Assembly: GCF_030052815.1 (NCBI RefSeq)
Contig: NC_079499.1
Location: 71,191,760 to 71,255,759, forward strand
DNA length: 64,000 bases
Direction of reading: 5' to 3'
From: Hevea brasiliensis
Lineage: Eukaryota; Streptophyta; Magnoliopsida; Malpighiales; Euphorbiaceae
The notes under the pieces are model-generated. The model was not told where the DNA came from. It worked only from the letters and a program-made list of their open reading frames with translations, and ran no database searches. Below are positions 10,293 to 21,699 of the stretch, in pieces. The translations under genes were made by a program, and so were the position numbers. Every line of letters begins with the position of its first letter. The stretch's first letter is position 1.

Positions 10293-13200
10293 TGTCACAC
10301 CTTACCCCTCTGTAAGTCATGACATGATCCCGTAGTATACCTAATGAATTATCGACTCCGTCTACTGATAACCCATTAAATACACTACAAAGAATTTTAA
10401 AATAATTTTCTTACTTTTTAAAAGTGGTGAGCTTTATAGTGGGTATTAAAAACATTTAATTGAGTTTAAAAACTAGTTAAAATTTTTGTCCATTTTTATT
10501 TTTATGCAAATTTTGAAAAATTTTTGGCAGAGTGTCGTCTATATTTAGGAAAAATAGTTTTTCAAATACCTTTAAAAACACCTCCAATAATTCATTTCAT
10601 CAAATCAACCACTACCATAACACAAATCAACGTCATTTCTCCCAACTCCATAATTCAAAACAATTCTCAATGCAATTGTCTTCAAAAATAATACAAAATA
10701 ACTTCATTTATATTCCATTAAAGAAATTAAAGAAAATTAATTTACATTCATCATCCCAAAATTTACATTAGAAAATCCAAAATAATATTATTACAAAATC
10801 TATATAATTGCTCATGACCAGTTTATACATGTACATACATTTACATACACCAAAATAAATATTACAATCAGGGTATAAAATTATACCCGACAAAATCTCA
10901 AAGATATTGCTCCGAGATCCTCAGTAGCTCACTTTGCTGCTCCACTAATCTCTCTATCTGCGACAGCAATAAATAGCTATCGCTGAGTACTATGACTCAG
11001 TGGTGCACAATGTACTAAAATACAATTTATGCATAAATCAAATCACATTCATTCAAATATTGTACTGAAAATGAAAAACGGATACAAAACACAATTTATA
11101 ATTTTAGTCAAATAGTCTCATTTCGGAAGTCTCAAAAAAATTTCATAAAAACACACAGTTATATCATGCCATTCAGAATAATATTCATCTCAATAGCCAG
11201 AGGCTTATGAGAAATCACAAGGCTAGCTAGCTCAATCTATGGGTACCCATTCGATTTCTTCCTCTACTGGCACACACCTCAACACTTCAGCCAGAGAGGG
11301 AATCAAAATTCAAAACTAATTCCTCCCACTAGTCATGCTAGTGAGGCATTCAAATATATGGTCATGACACTGTGGTTTCAAAACTATCTTAACCATTTAC
11401 CAAACATTTACTGACAATTAAACATAGATCATTAAATTTCCAAAAATTTAGATCAAAAGCATAGTGTACATTTCAATCACCATTTTCCAATATAAATAAA
11501 TCACAATTCATTTCATTTACTTTGCAAAAAGAAATTTAAAGAGCATTTTATGTCTTGCACAAACCTTATGCGATTTGCCTCTTGGCCTTGACTCGATGCC
11601 TCGGGTTCTTTCCCAGTATCCTTTTCAATTGAAACACACAATTTTATAGTGTTTCAGTATCATAATTTATCATAAGTCCAAAAATAAATTCAAATCTATT
11701 TATATATAGCTTTAATATGCTTAACATGATGTTCTTTAAAATTTATATTTTGGGGTTACTATTCACGATACTATTTAAGTCAAATTGTTGACTTTCTCAT
11801 GCTTAATAGGTATGGAAATTTTAATTTCACCCACATGCCACATTTTGGTTACCTAATTTATTGGTTTTGGTTGTTTCTTCAAATTGTAAGTCTCATAGGT
11901 GAAATTTCCAAATTTCAAATTTGGTGTCCTGTTTTGCATTGTTCCATTAGTCATGTTGCTGTAGTAATTTGACTAAGTTTTCTCTATAGAAGTTGTTCCT
12001 TATTGTCTTAACTTTATTTTCCTTTTTGAATCACTCCATTTGAAGTTTTGTAGCCCAAGTTATGACTATTTGAATGAGGCTGGCTAGATTTGGTGTTACC
12101 CATAATTCTGGGCATTTTCTGGATATTGGCAATTTTTGGTGTATTGATTGTAGGTTGTTTTTCAGATAGGTTATGGTCAAAATTTGGGTTTATTTTGCTC
12201 ATGAAATTTGTAGGGCTATGTCTCCGCTTTCTATCGGTATAAAGTTCAGGTCATTTGGACCTTCCTAGACCAAGTTATGGTCATTTAAGTAACTACTATT
12301 CATTTGGTCATTTTTTTACAGGGCAGTGTACCCAAATCTGGATTTGGCCTAATTGTTCACTAAGTTATGGTCATTTTCTGGGCATGATTCCTCAATAAAA
12401 AATGGTCCATTTTGTGTCTAGTTTCATTCCTAATTAACCTCACACCAATTGGGTTAGTAAATTTTTAGTTTTGGTCCCTGAAAAGGACCTAGGTCAAGCT
12501 ATATGCATATTGACCTTAACCAACTCAAGTAAGGTCAATTACATCAATTGACCAATTCTTAACTTTTTCTCCAATTTTTCACATGCTCAAAACCCTAATT
12601 ACACATTTGTGTAATGCAATGCCATCAAAGTGTACATTTAATGTCTATACACCTAGTTCACCTTAAACAACCAATCAAACACATCAATATCATTCAAACC
12701 CTAATCCTTCTAGTGTTGGTAGAAAATTTCTCCAAGTCCCTTATGTATGATTTTGTTTAATTTTTACACAATTTCTACTTTAACTCATGCACATGAGCAT
12801 AAATCTAAAGAGAAATTTAAAAGAATAATCACTAACCTCTTGGTAGCTTTTCCCTCTTCCCAAATTCCACTTCTTTCCTCTTCTTTTTATTGTTAATAGA
12901 TGAATCAAGGTTTAAGGATAAGATTTACTTAAGAAATCTATAATTTTTATGGCTGATTTTAGGGTTCACAAAAGCTTAGAAATGAGTTTCAATGGAGGTT
13001 GGTGAGAGAAATGAAAGAGAAGAGATAGGCCGGCCAAATGAAAAAGAAGGGAAACAATTTTATTTCTTTTGAATTTTTAACTTTATTAATACATAATTAT
13101 CCCACAATTTCAATTTTTAAATATTAGATTTATTACATCATGCTTATGTCATGCATGATCTAAATAAACATTTTTTTTCTTTTTTTTCCTTTTTTTTTAC

Positions 13201-13722
13201 ATTTATTTTTCCATTAGTTCTTTAATTTAATTCCTGATTCTGAAATTTTCTTTTCTCTGATTTTATTAGACAGTTAGGTCAGGAGTCAGCTCTAGGGCTG
13301 AATTGACCAAATTGCCCCTCATTGGTTCAATTCGGTTTGCAAGTTATTCGATATTTCTTCCGGATCCCTGACCTAATTATTTGACCTTCTTAACAACTCT
13401 TTTCTGTGATTTTCTCTTTTCCACTATGTTCTTAATAGTCCTAAGGACCGTGGCGTCACATTTTTCCAGTTTGAAATTTGAGTTAAGACTGACCTCGCAG
13501 TCATTTCTCAAGAAGGTCACCCATCACTGTGACTCCCGGTTCATTTAACTTTTTATACTTTGTTTTTCTTCTTTATACTTAACTATTTGGCAATTACTAG
13601 TTATTTATATTTAGGGCTTACCTAGGTGTCTTAGATGTGATTCTAATTCTCTTAATTGTCCAAACCAACACCGGTCACTGGAATAGTAAAATGTACCAGG
13701 CTATGCAAATAGGGGTGTTACA
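10293..13722 (-). repeat. Gypsy A 5' LTR
   Basis: A 3.43-kb LTR with no coding content. On the minus strand it begins TGTAACACCCC and ends GTGTGACA. A putative splice donor, AG|GTTAGTGATT, lies at 12838-12829. A stem-loop (10983-11000) and a putative acceptor, CGCAG (AG at 10959-10958), lie downstream in the element's sense. Confidence 0.9.
10958..11010 (-). promoter_or_regulatory. Gypsy A LTR stem-loop plus putative splice acceptor
   Basis: On the minus strand, GTGCACCACTGAGT is followed by a six-base loop and ACTCAGCGATAG. CTGAGT pairs with ACTCAG (10983-10988 with 10995-11000). The downstream CGCAG ends 25 nt past the stem. The same layout occurs in the gypsy D, E, solo and outer LTRs. 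Confidence 0.5.
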
Positions 13723-13727
13723 CCCTT

Positions 13728-14282
13728 CCTCTCCAGACAAAATCAATAGAATAAACTTAGTATACTTGGTATTTAATGCATAAAATGCTATCCTCATATT
13801 TGCATTCCTTGTAAACCTTTCATTGGCAACCAAGTCATTATCCCTTTAGCCCCATTACAACCATTTTAAAAACCTTTTGATCTTTTGAAAAGTGTATGCT
13901 ACATTAGTGGAGATAGAAAATTGAGATATGCCTATGGAGTTGAAAGTGAGTCACTTCATCATAATTATCCATAATAAAGGCAAAGTTAGGGGAGTAAGTG
14001 TTTCTCTAGTCTATCCTAATAAAATAGGTTATTTGTGACTTATTAATGGCCTTGTATAGAGGAATAATTAGTTGAAACACCATGAAAGGAGGTGAAGTTC
14101 CAAGAAAGTAGCTATTAGAACCATTATGCCTTGAAAGAGGGTAATTGGTATAAAGGTTAGAAGAGTTCAATTTTGTGCTTATTAAATTATTGGTTATATA
14201 CCTAAGTTTTCCCCTGAAATGTGTTTTAAAACAGAGTTTTGTTTTGCTTGAGGACAAGCAAAAGTTTGAGTTTGGGGGTATT
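13728..14282 (+). other. Athila 3' untranslated region, last part, with polypurine tract
   Basis: A non-coding continuation after gypsy A. It ends TTGAGGACAAGCAAAAG then GTTTGAGTTTGGGGGTATT (14264-14282), directly before TGATATAC, the start of the Athila LTR. The TTTGGGGG run serves as the polypurine tract. Confidence 0.7.
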
Positions 14283-14518
14283 TGATATACTTGAATTGTA
14301 TAAATGTTTTTAAGCACATTTATATACTATCTCATAGCATTTAGGTAAGTAATCTCATGCATAGTAGTTGATTTCATTAGTTTTTGTAATTTCTATTGTC
14401 AAGCCCTTAATTTCATATTTTCTGTATTATTTCAGGTGTTTGGGTGAAGCCCCATAGCATAGGAGTGCAAAGGAAAGCTTAGAAAGGTTAAGTGACTGAG
14501 AATTGCTGCTGATACAAA

Positions 14519-14816
14519 GTACACGGGTCATGTAAGCAAAGCCACAGACCCGTGTAACTCTCTGCCAGAAGAAAGCCAAGAGAACCAATGGAGAAACACA
14601 AGTACACGGGTCGTGTAATTGGACCCGTGTAATCTGCAGGGACCCGTGTAAGTCTCTGCTAGGCACAAGCTTAAAGAACTTTCTGAGAACAAAAGTACAC
14701 GACCCATGTAACTAGGCCCGTGTAAGTCTCTGTGCCAATGCTAGACTGTGCAATTCCACTCCAGTAAGTTACATAGCCTGGGTCCATGTAGTGACACACG
14801 GGCCATGTATCATGCA
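14519..14816 (+). repeat. Cluster of ACACGGGTC / GACCCGTGT inverted motifs in the Athila LTR
   Basis: At least eight short copies in alternating orientation (for example near 14521, 14549, 14603, 14624, 14642, 14698, 14717 and 14797) built on CACGGG(T/C)C and its complement. They can fold into several alternative hairpins in the LTR transcript. Such CACGGGCC-type clusters are, to my knowledge, usual in Athila-like LTRs. Confidence 0.6.
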
Positions 14817-15593
14817 GTAGCCAGTTTTTAAACCTGAGTTTCCACTCTTATTTACACATTCAAATCAGACTCCTAAGGCTTTTTGGACTCAAAATGACCT
14901 AACCCTAGAACAGCTATTACAAATAGAAGCAGAAAACATCAAATTGAGAGATGGATCCTTTGATAGCACTTTTTAGGAGTTTTAAAGAAACTCGCATTTT
15001 GCACTCTCTCCAGCCATCTTGAGGAGAAGAATGTCAGTATCAAGAGGAGTTTTCTAGCTAAAGTTTCACAAGATCAAAGCTGCAAACTCTCTTCGGTTCC
15101 TTCATTCGATCTCCTTAAACAGATTTTTATTGTTTTATTTCTTTTATATGATTTCTTTTTACTGTCTTTACCTTTTTATCATGATGTTTGCTGAACTCAT
15201 GAGTGAGTAGTTTTCATATTCTGGAATTGGGAGAGTAATGCTTGTAATCATTGTTATCAATAAACATTAAGTTTTATTTATTGGATTTGAGATTTGTTCC
15301 TTAATTCAATTTCTTATTATCTTAATGCATGCTATGTGCCGGCACCCACTTAGTATTGATTGTAGATATTAATTGAAGGACTAAAAGGTGAAGATTAATA
15401 TTAAAAAATCAAGATCTTGAACTTAGAAATTCTGACCTAGACATAGACTGATACCTTTGTGGAATTTCAAAATTGGTCAAAGATCTTAAAGGATTTTAAT
15501 TAATTTAATCACCACGAAAGTCGGGTTTAAGTTATTTAGAAGACACCCTAGGTGCCTTGAGAGAGGACTTAGGATACCTTAGGACTGATTTCC

Positions 15594-17696
15594 TGAAGGA
15601 ACGGAAGCGTAAAAACACAAGTTTATACCATTGAATTCAAATTTTTCACCTAGGGTCACATGCATAATGCAAGATTTATTTTTATATATTTGATTTCAAT
15701 GATAAACAATATATTAAAACTCTTTTAATATGTTTTTGGATCTGTAGTTGCCACTTAAGATTTTAAAATTAATCAGATTAATTTTGGAACCCTAGATTAA
15801 ATCAAGAACGATTACACTAACCTCTTGATGCACTGCAGCGTGTTTGCGCCTTTGAGATTTGTCTTCAGGACACCAAATGTTGTCCCTCTAGCTTGTCCAC
15901 ACCAAGAACACCTATGGCAGCCCTTGAACAGCTTCTAAAGCTTTTTCTATTAATTAGAAATTCAAGTTCTGCCTTTTAAGAGATTAAATATGTAAACAGG
16001 ATACTAGAAATAATTTCTAGTAATCTTAATTCAAGATATTGATGGCTAATCTCTTTGAATTGATGAGAGATGAAGAAGAATAGATGGAGAGCCTCAAAAT
16101 GGCGTGACAAAGGAGAGGAGTGGCTGCTAGTTGTTTTTCTTTTTCATAACAACACTTATATAGCTAGGTTAACACATTAAACCCTTGCCACATGTCACCC
16201 TTTGATTAGCTCTTGGTTTAAGTGACGCAATCACATTGTGCCAAGTGTCAAACCTATATTTAATCTTGATTTTAATCATCTTACATGATTAAAAAACATT
16301 TGGCAAGCTTATGTGTAATCCCATGTGTCACCATCTCATGGTGCCACGTGTCACACTGTGAAATGACCAAAATGCCCCTGTGTCTTAATTTTGAGTTCTT
16401 AACCCAAAATAATTATTTTTTCTTCTTCTAATTTATATCAAATATAAATAAATAAATTAATCTCTATTAATTAATTTCTCCTTAATTAAATTCATATTTA
16501 AACACTTTAAATATAAATTTAACTTATACTATACATCCAATAATCTAGATTTGGTTTCAAGTCATGCTAGGGACTTTGCAATCAAATTGCAAACCAAACC
16601 TATTTAATTAATCAATTAAACTCTTTAATTAATTAATTAAATCATATTTAAATAGGTGATAACTTGTGTATGTGTGTGACTTACTAGGCTTATCACTAAT
16701 TGACAATGAGACATGATATCAACTCTTAATATCATCAGAACTATTTCTTACCATAAATGATTTCTCTAAATCATTTTATGCACCTCATAGACCATGGTTA
16801 ACACCTAGCATAGCATGCCATAGCCACCCAATTAGTAATAAGGTTTATCTTAAATGAACCTATAATCATATGTTACCATGCACTAGAATCTCTCTGTTAC
16901 AAAATCCTAACTCAAGCTGGAGTCATGGTTTATGTCAAACTCTATTTGCTATGAATATTATGTTCTCTTTTAATTCCAGTTCTTGATTAAAAAGATTTTC
17001 TTATCAGAAACTCTTTTCTGAATAAATCTATCTGTCCTGGCCAGGAACTTGAAACATCAAGAACAATTAAATGAACATAGGATTTTATCTCTATTTACTT
17101 AGAGGAACAGATTCTATCTTGATCAACACCTACCTCCATATATAACTAGTAAGAGCCAACACATGCCCATATACCCATACATAGTACAAGTATGAAAGCA
17201 GTATCAAACTCAAACTACCTATATATAAGATAACTGTGCTATCTCAGATCTGAAGATTATATGCACTGATATGATTTATGACAAAACATTGACAAGAGTA
17301 AACTCCATGTGCTTGTCATAAGTGTCACTGGTTCGGCCTACTTATCATCTATAAGTGCCTATCATGTTTGTCATATGGCATGAGACTCACCATTCCATCT
17401 TATTTATATCTCATATAAATTACTTGGTAACAAACATGAATACAATCTTTCTGGATAAGTCATGTCCTTATTATGAAGTATCCTAGATTGTGAACCTATT
17501 TATGATACGTTGTGCTAGAAATACTGTCACTCATATTCTTAAAAACTTAAGAATAATATTTCTAACAAAATATCAATGGACCTTTTCTATTACACATACA
17601 TATATTATGTAAACAGAAAAGTGGAAATGCCTTTTATTAATAAAAATATGTACAAGATACATACTAAATGATATACTCTAGGGCATACTACTAACA
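15594..17696 (-). repeat. Copia B 3' LTR
   Basis: A 2.10-kb LTR with no coding content. A TATA box, CTATATAAG on the minus strand, lies at 16155-16163. It is very similar to 23484-25576 over its length. Confidence 0.92.
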
Positions 17697-17755
17697 ATCT
17701 CCCACTTGCACTAGAGCCATTCATTACAATATCTTAGACCTATCTTCTCAAGATG

Positions 17756-19559
17756 TCAGTCTAGCTGAGCTCGTGACAAAGGCTTAGTGAATGAATCAGC
17801 TGGATTTTCAGCTGATGCTATTTTCTGCATTGCTATATCGCCTTGCCCAACTATATCTCTGATAATGTGGTAGTGTCTTTCTATGTGTCTGGATTTTGGG
17901 TAAGACCTTAGTTCCTTAGCCTGTATGACTGCTCCATTATTGTCACAGTGTAGTGGAACTGCGGACTCAATGGAAGGAAATACTGTAAGTTCTATCACAA
18001 ACTTCTTTATCCAAACAGCTTCCTTTGCAGCATCTGATGCAGCAATTTACTCATCCTCTGTAGTGGAATCTGCAGTCGTGCTCTGTTTGGAACTCTTCCA
18101 ACTGACTGCACCTCCATTATAAATGAACACATATCCAGAGGTAGACTTTCTATCATCGATATCTGATTGGAAATCAGAATCAGTATAACCATTCAATTGC
18201 AAGTCTCCACTTCCATAAATTAAGAATAAATTCTTAGTTCTTCTCAAGTACTTAAGGATATTCTTGACAGCTATCCAGTGTTCCAAACCTGGATTGGATT
18301 GATACCTGCTAGTCAAACTAACAGCATATGCGATATCCGGCCTAGTACACAATATTGCATATATTAAACATCTAATAGCCGAAGCATATGGAATCCTGAC
18401 CATCTTATCTCTTTCTTCAGGTGTCTTTGGAGACATATCTTTAGAAAGGTGGATACCATGTCTCACTGGTAACAATCCTCTCTTGGAATCAAGCATGTTA
18501 AACCTCTTTAACACCTTTTCCAAGTATAAACTTTGGGATAAACCAATTATTCTTTTCGCTCTATCTCTATAGATGCGAATCCCAAGAATATAGGTTGCCT
18601 CTCCTAAGTCTTTCATGAAGAATGTATTTGACAACCATACATTTATAGTTGTCAACATACCTGTGTCATTACCTATCAATAGTATGTCATCCACATATAA
18701 GATAAGGAAAGTGATAGCACTGTCATTAACCTTCTTATATACACATGGCTCATCCTCATTTTTGATAAAACCAAAGGATTTAATGGCTTCATCAAAACGG
18801 ATGTTCCAACTCCTCGAAGCTTGTTTCAACCCATAAATGGATCGCTTTAGCTTGCATACCTTGGAACCATCTTGGGATTCAAAACCCCTAGGTTGTTCCT
18901 ATGAAAATGTTTTCTTCAATGTATCAATTGAGAAAAGCTGTTTTGACATCCATCTGCCAAATCTCATAATCATAGTATGCAGCTATTGCTAATAAAATTC
19001 TAATTGATTTAAGCATGGTAACAGGCGAGAAAGTCTCCTCATAGTCGATTCCTTGCCTTTGGTGAAACCCTTTCGCTACTAGCCTTGCCTTATAGGTCTC
19101 TACCTTTCCATCAGAACCAATTTTCTTCTTGAAAACCCATTTGTTCCCTATAGGTACAATACCTTCAGGTGGGTCAACAAGATCCCAAACTTGATTCTTA
19201 TACATGGAATCAATCTCAGATTTCATAGCATCAATCCATTTTGAAGAGTCTATATCTGATATAGCTTCTTCATAGGTAAGTGGATCATCTCCATGATCTA
19301 CTTCTTCATGAGTAGACAACTCTTGTTCTTCTTCATGAAGAAAACCATATCTCACTGGTGGGTGAGATACCCTGGTTGTTCTACGAGGAACAGCTGTAGA
19401 TATTTCATCAATGGGTATAGGTTGACTAGATGGATCTATATCCATCTGATTTGTTGGTTGGTCAGAATTCTCTAATTCTAACTTTATTTGCCTTCCTTTG
19501 CCTCCTTCTTAAACAAACTGTTGTTCAAGAAATGTGGCATCTCTACTTATCACAACCTT
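17756..19559 (-). pseudogene. Copia B reverse transcriptase and RNase H
   Basis: The first open piece (19445-18924) contains the copia RT entry segments NKWVFKKKIGSDGKVE, YKARLVAKGFHQ and QMDVKTAFLN, then a stop. The second (18829-18047) has LILYVDDILLIGND, the YVDD catalytic motif of copia RT, and runs into RNase H (GYTDSDFQSDIDDRKSTSGY). A frame break near 18047 replaces the usual EAEY segment. The last piece (17998-17756) ends with DNNGAVIQAKE, then IERHYHIIRD and FTKPLSRAQLD. The enzyme copies RNA to DNA and degrades the RNA strand. There are at least three frame disruptions. Confidence 0.9.
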
Positions 19560-20778
19560 TTATAAAGTAGGCAAATAAAAATAATATCCAAAACTATCTT
19601 TTGGATATCCAACAAATCGACCTTTTTCTGATCTGGTCTCTAATTTATCAGTGTTCAGCTTTTTGATATAAGCTGGATAACCCCAAATCTTAACATGCTT
19701 AAGACTTGGTTTTCTTCCATGCCATATCTCATAAGGTGTGAAAGAAACTGATTTTGATGGAATACTATTCAGAATATACAAAGCTGATTCTAATGCGAAT
19801 CCCCAAAAGAAGATTGGCATATCAGTATAGCTCATCATACTACGTACCATATCCAATAGGGTACGATTTCTCATTTCAGATACACCATTCACCGTATGGC
19901 GTTCTGGAGGGTCGGTGAGAAACAATGCCATGCTCTCTCAAGTATTCATCAAATTCAGTACTCAAATATTCACCTCCACGATCTGATCGAAGAGCTTTAA
20001 TACTCTTGCCTGTTTGATTTTCTACTTCAGATTTAAATTCTTTAAACTTTTCAAAGGATTCATGTTTGTATTTTATCAAATACAAATACCCAAATCTTGA
20101 TTTATCATCAGTAAAGGTAATAAAATAATGAAAGCCCCCTCTAGCCATTTCTTTAAATGGACCACATACATCACTATGTATTAGCTCCAAAATATTTTCA
20201 GCTCTTTGCCCTTGTCCAACAAAGGGTGATCTAGTCATTTTGCCCTGAAGGCAAGATTCACAAGTTGGAGTAGGCTCAGAGTCGAATGAGGATAGAATCC
20301 CCATTTTCTCCAGTTTTGCAATCCTATCTTCTGCAACACGACATAACCTTAAGTGCCAAATATATTTTGAACTTGAGTTGGTTTTCACCATGGCATTGCA
20401 TTCTTTTAGATCACTTGCATTCAATTTGTGTTTGTCATTATTATTCAAATAATAAAGACCATCATTCATATAACCCAAACCAACATATTTATTTTCAAAA
20501 TAAATATTGCAAACATCATCCGTGAACTGAAATTCATAGCCATTTCTAGTCAAACTAGATATAGAAATGATGTTCTTAAAAGCATCAGGTACATATAAAA
20601 TATTATCCAAACACAAAATATGTCCAAACATGTAAAAAGATTTAGATCCTATGGCTAAAGCTTCAACAGTTGAGCCATTGCCAATCCGGACTCTAATATC
20701 TTGAGAAAGCAAGCTGCTACTATTTGCTAGTTCCTGCATATTATTAGAAATGTGAGAACTGGCACCAGTATCTAAAAC
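19560..20778 (-). pseudogene. Copia B protease and integrase
   Basis: The protease motif VLDTGASSHI lies just after a stop at about 20780 and is followed by the GAG-pre-integrase region. The integrase zinc region is degraded: the usual HLRLGH reads HLRLCR, while CESCLQGKM is kept. The catalytic core has IHSDVCGPF (first Asp) and LRSDRGGEYLS (second Asp). The frame then shifts at about 19890-19915, and a second piece (19931-19560) carries NGVSEMRNRT with the catalytic Glu. The frameshift site coincides with CTG and CAG trinucleotides that are intact in copia C. Confidence 0.88.
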
Positions 20779-21699
20779 CTAAGCTGTAGATGAACTATGA
20801 GTATCATCAGAATCTAAATAACAAGATATGGGCATAACTTCCGAAGGTGTATCCTTCTTATCCTTCAGAGAAGTAAGATACTCTGGGCAGTTCCTTTTCC
20901 AATGCCCATCCTTTTGGCAGTGGAAACGCTTTCCTTTGCCTCCATCAGCTTTAGTCTTCCTTTTCTGTTTAGCTATTTTCTTGGAAGGACTAGGAATCTG
21001 AGGTTTCTTTTTCTTATTGCCCTTTTTCTTGTTGGACTTTCCAGCAGAAGAAGATGCAATCAATGCTACCTCTTTTCCTTTATTGCCCGGCATATTCTTT
21101 TGGGCAATAATCAGCATGTTGAGTAAACCAGCTAAGGTGCATTCCTGTTTAGTCATATGGAAATTTATCACAAAATTCCCAAAAGACCCAGGAAGGGACT
21201 GAAGGATCAAATCCGTCTGTAGTTGGAAATCCATGTTGAAGTCAAGATGTTCCAATTGCTCAATCAACTGAATCATTTTGTGGACATGATCCCTAACATT
21301 CTGTCCCTCAGACATCCTCATATGGAATAGTTGTCTAGATATCTCATACCTAGCATTCCTACTGTGCTCACCATACAACTCTTGTAGGTGAAGGAGGATC
21401 TCACTCACACTTAACATGTTCTCATGCTGCTTTTGTAACTCATTACTCATGGAAGCAAGCATGTAACACTTATCTCTCATATCATGCTCCTTCCACTTAT
21501 CCAAAGTTTCATGTTCCTCTTGTGTGGCCTCTGGAGGTAAGGGACAAGGAACATTTGAATCTAGAATATATCCTATATGTTCAAGGTTCAGGACAAGTTT
21601 CAAATTTCTTAGCCAATCAGACAGATTAGGTCCTGTCAACCTATTGCGATCAAGTATGCTTGCAAGGATATTGGATGGTGGTGGTTGTTCTGTGCTCAT
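20779..21699 (-). CDS. Copia B gag (open, 306 codons)
   Basis: A single open frame from ATG at 21699 (MSTEQPPPSN) to a stop at 20779. It includes LTGPNLSDWLRNLKLVL and YMLASMSNELQ, the N-terminal gag region of this copia type. It then has a basic tract (KKKGNKKKKP) and a zinc knuckle reading RFHCQKDGHWKRNC, in which the first Cys ligand is Arg. The stop TAG falls just before the protease; copia C does not help because it lacks that part. In copia elements gag and pol are normally one frame, so the stop is likely a mutation. It is the longest intact coding frame of B. Confidence 0.85.
   Translation of the reverse strand: MSTEQPPPSNILASILDRNRLTGPNLSDWLRNLKLVLNLEHIGYILDSNVPCPLPPEATQEEHETLDKWKEHDMRDKCYMLASMSNELQKQHENMLSVSEILLHLQELYGEHSRNARYEISRQLFHMRMSEGQNVRDHVHKMIQLIEQLEHLDFNMDFQLQTDLILQSLPGSFGNFVINFHMTKQECTLAGLLNMLIIAQKNMPGNKGKEVALIASSSAGKSNKKKGNKKKKPQIPSPSKKIAKQKRKTKADGGKGKRFHCQKDGHWKRNCPEYLTSLKDKKDTPSEVMPISCYLDSDDTHSSSTA

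Larger units (their letters stand above)
2222..13722 (-). mobile_element. Gypsy A: Tekay/Del-type chromovirus, full length but defective
   Basis: A Ty3-gypsy element in reverse orientation. Its boundaries are fixed by TSD CCCTT at 2217-2221 and 13723-13727. The right end (5' LTR, 10293-13722) and left end (3' LTR, 2222-4868) are homologous; on the plus strand both start TGTCACA and end in a GGTGTTA terminus. The primer-binding site TGGTATCAAAGC is at 10273-10284 and a polypurine tract abuts the left LTR. Coding order on the minus strand is gag, protease, reverse transcriptase, RNase H, integrase, chromodomain, the Ty3-gypsy order. Stops and frameshifts occur in every domain and TRIM 2 splits RNase H. 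It is the same family as gypsy D, judged from protein and LTR-end similarity. Confidence 0.93.

Noticed and set aside
14006..14317. A 103-codon minus-strand ORF
   Set aside because: It straddles the Athila untranslated region and LTR start, with no domain and no support.
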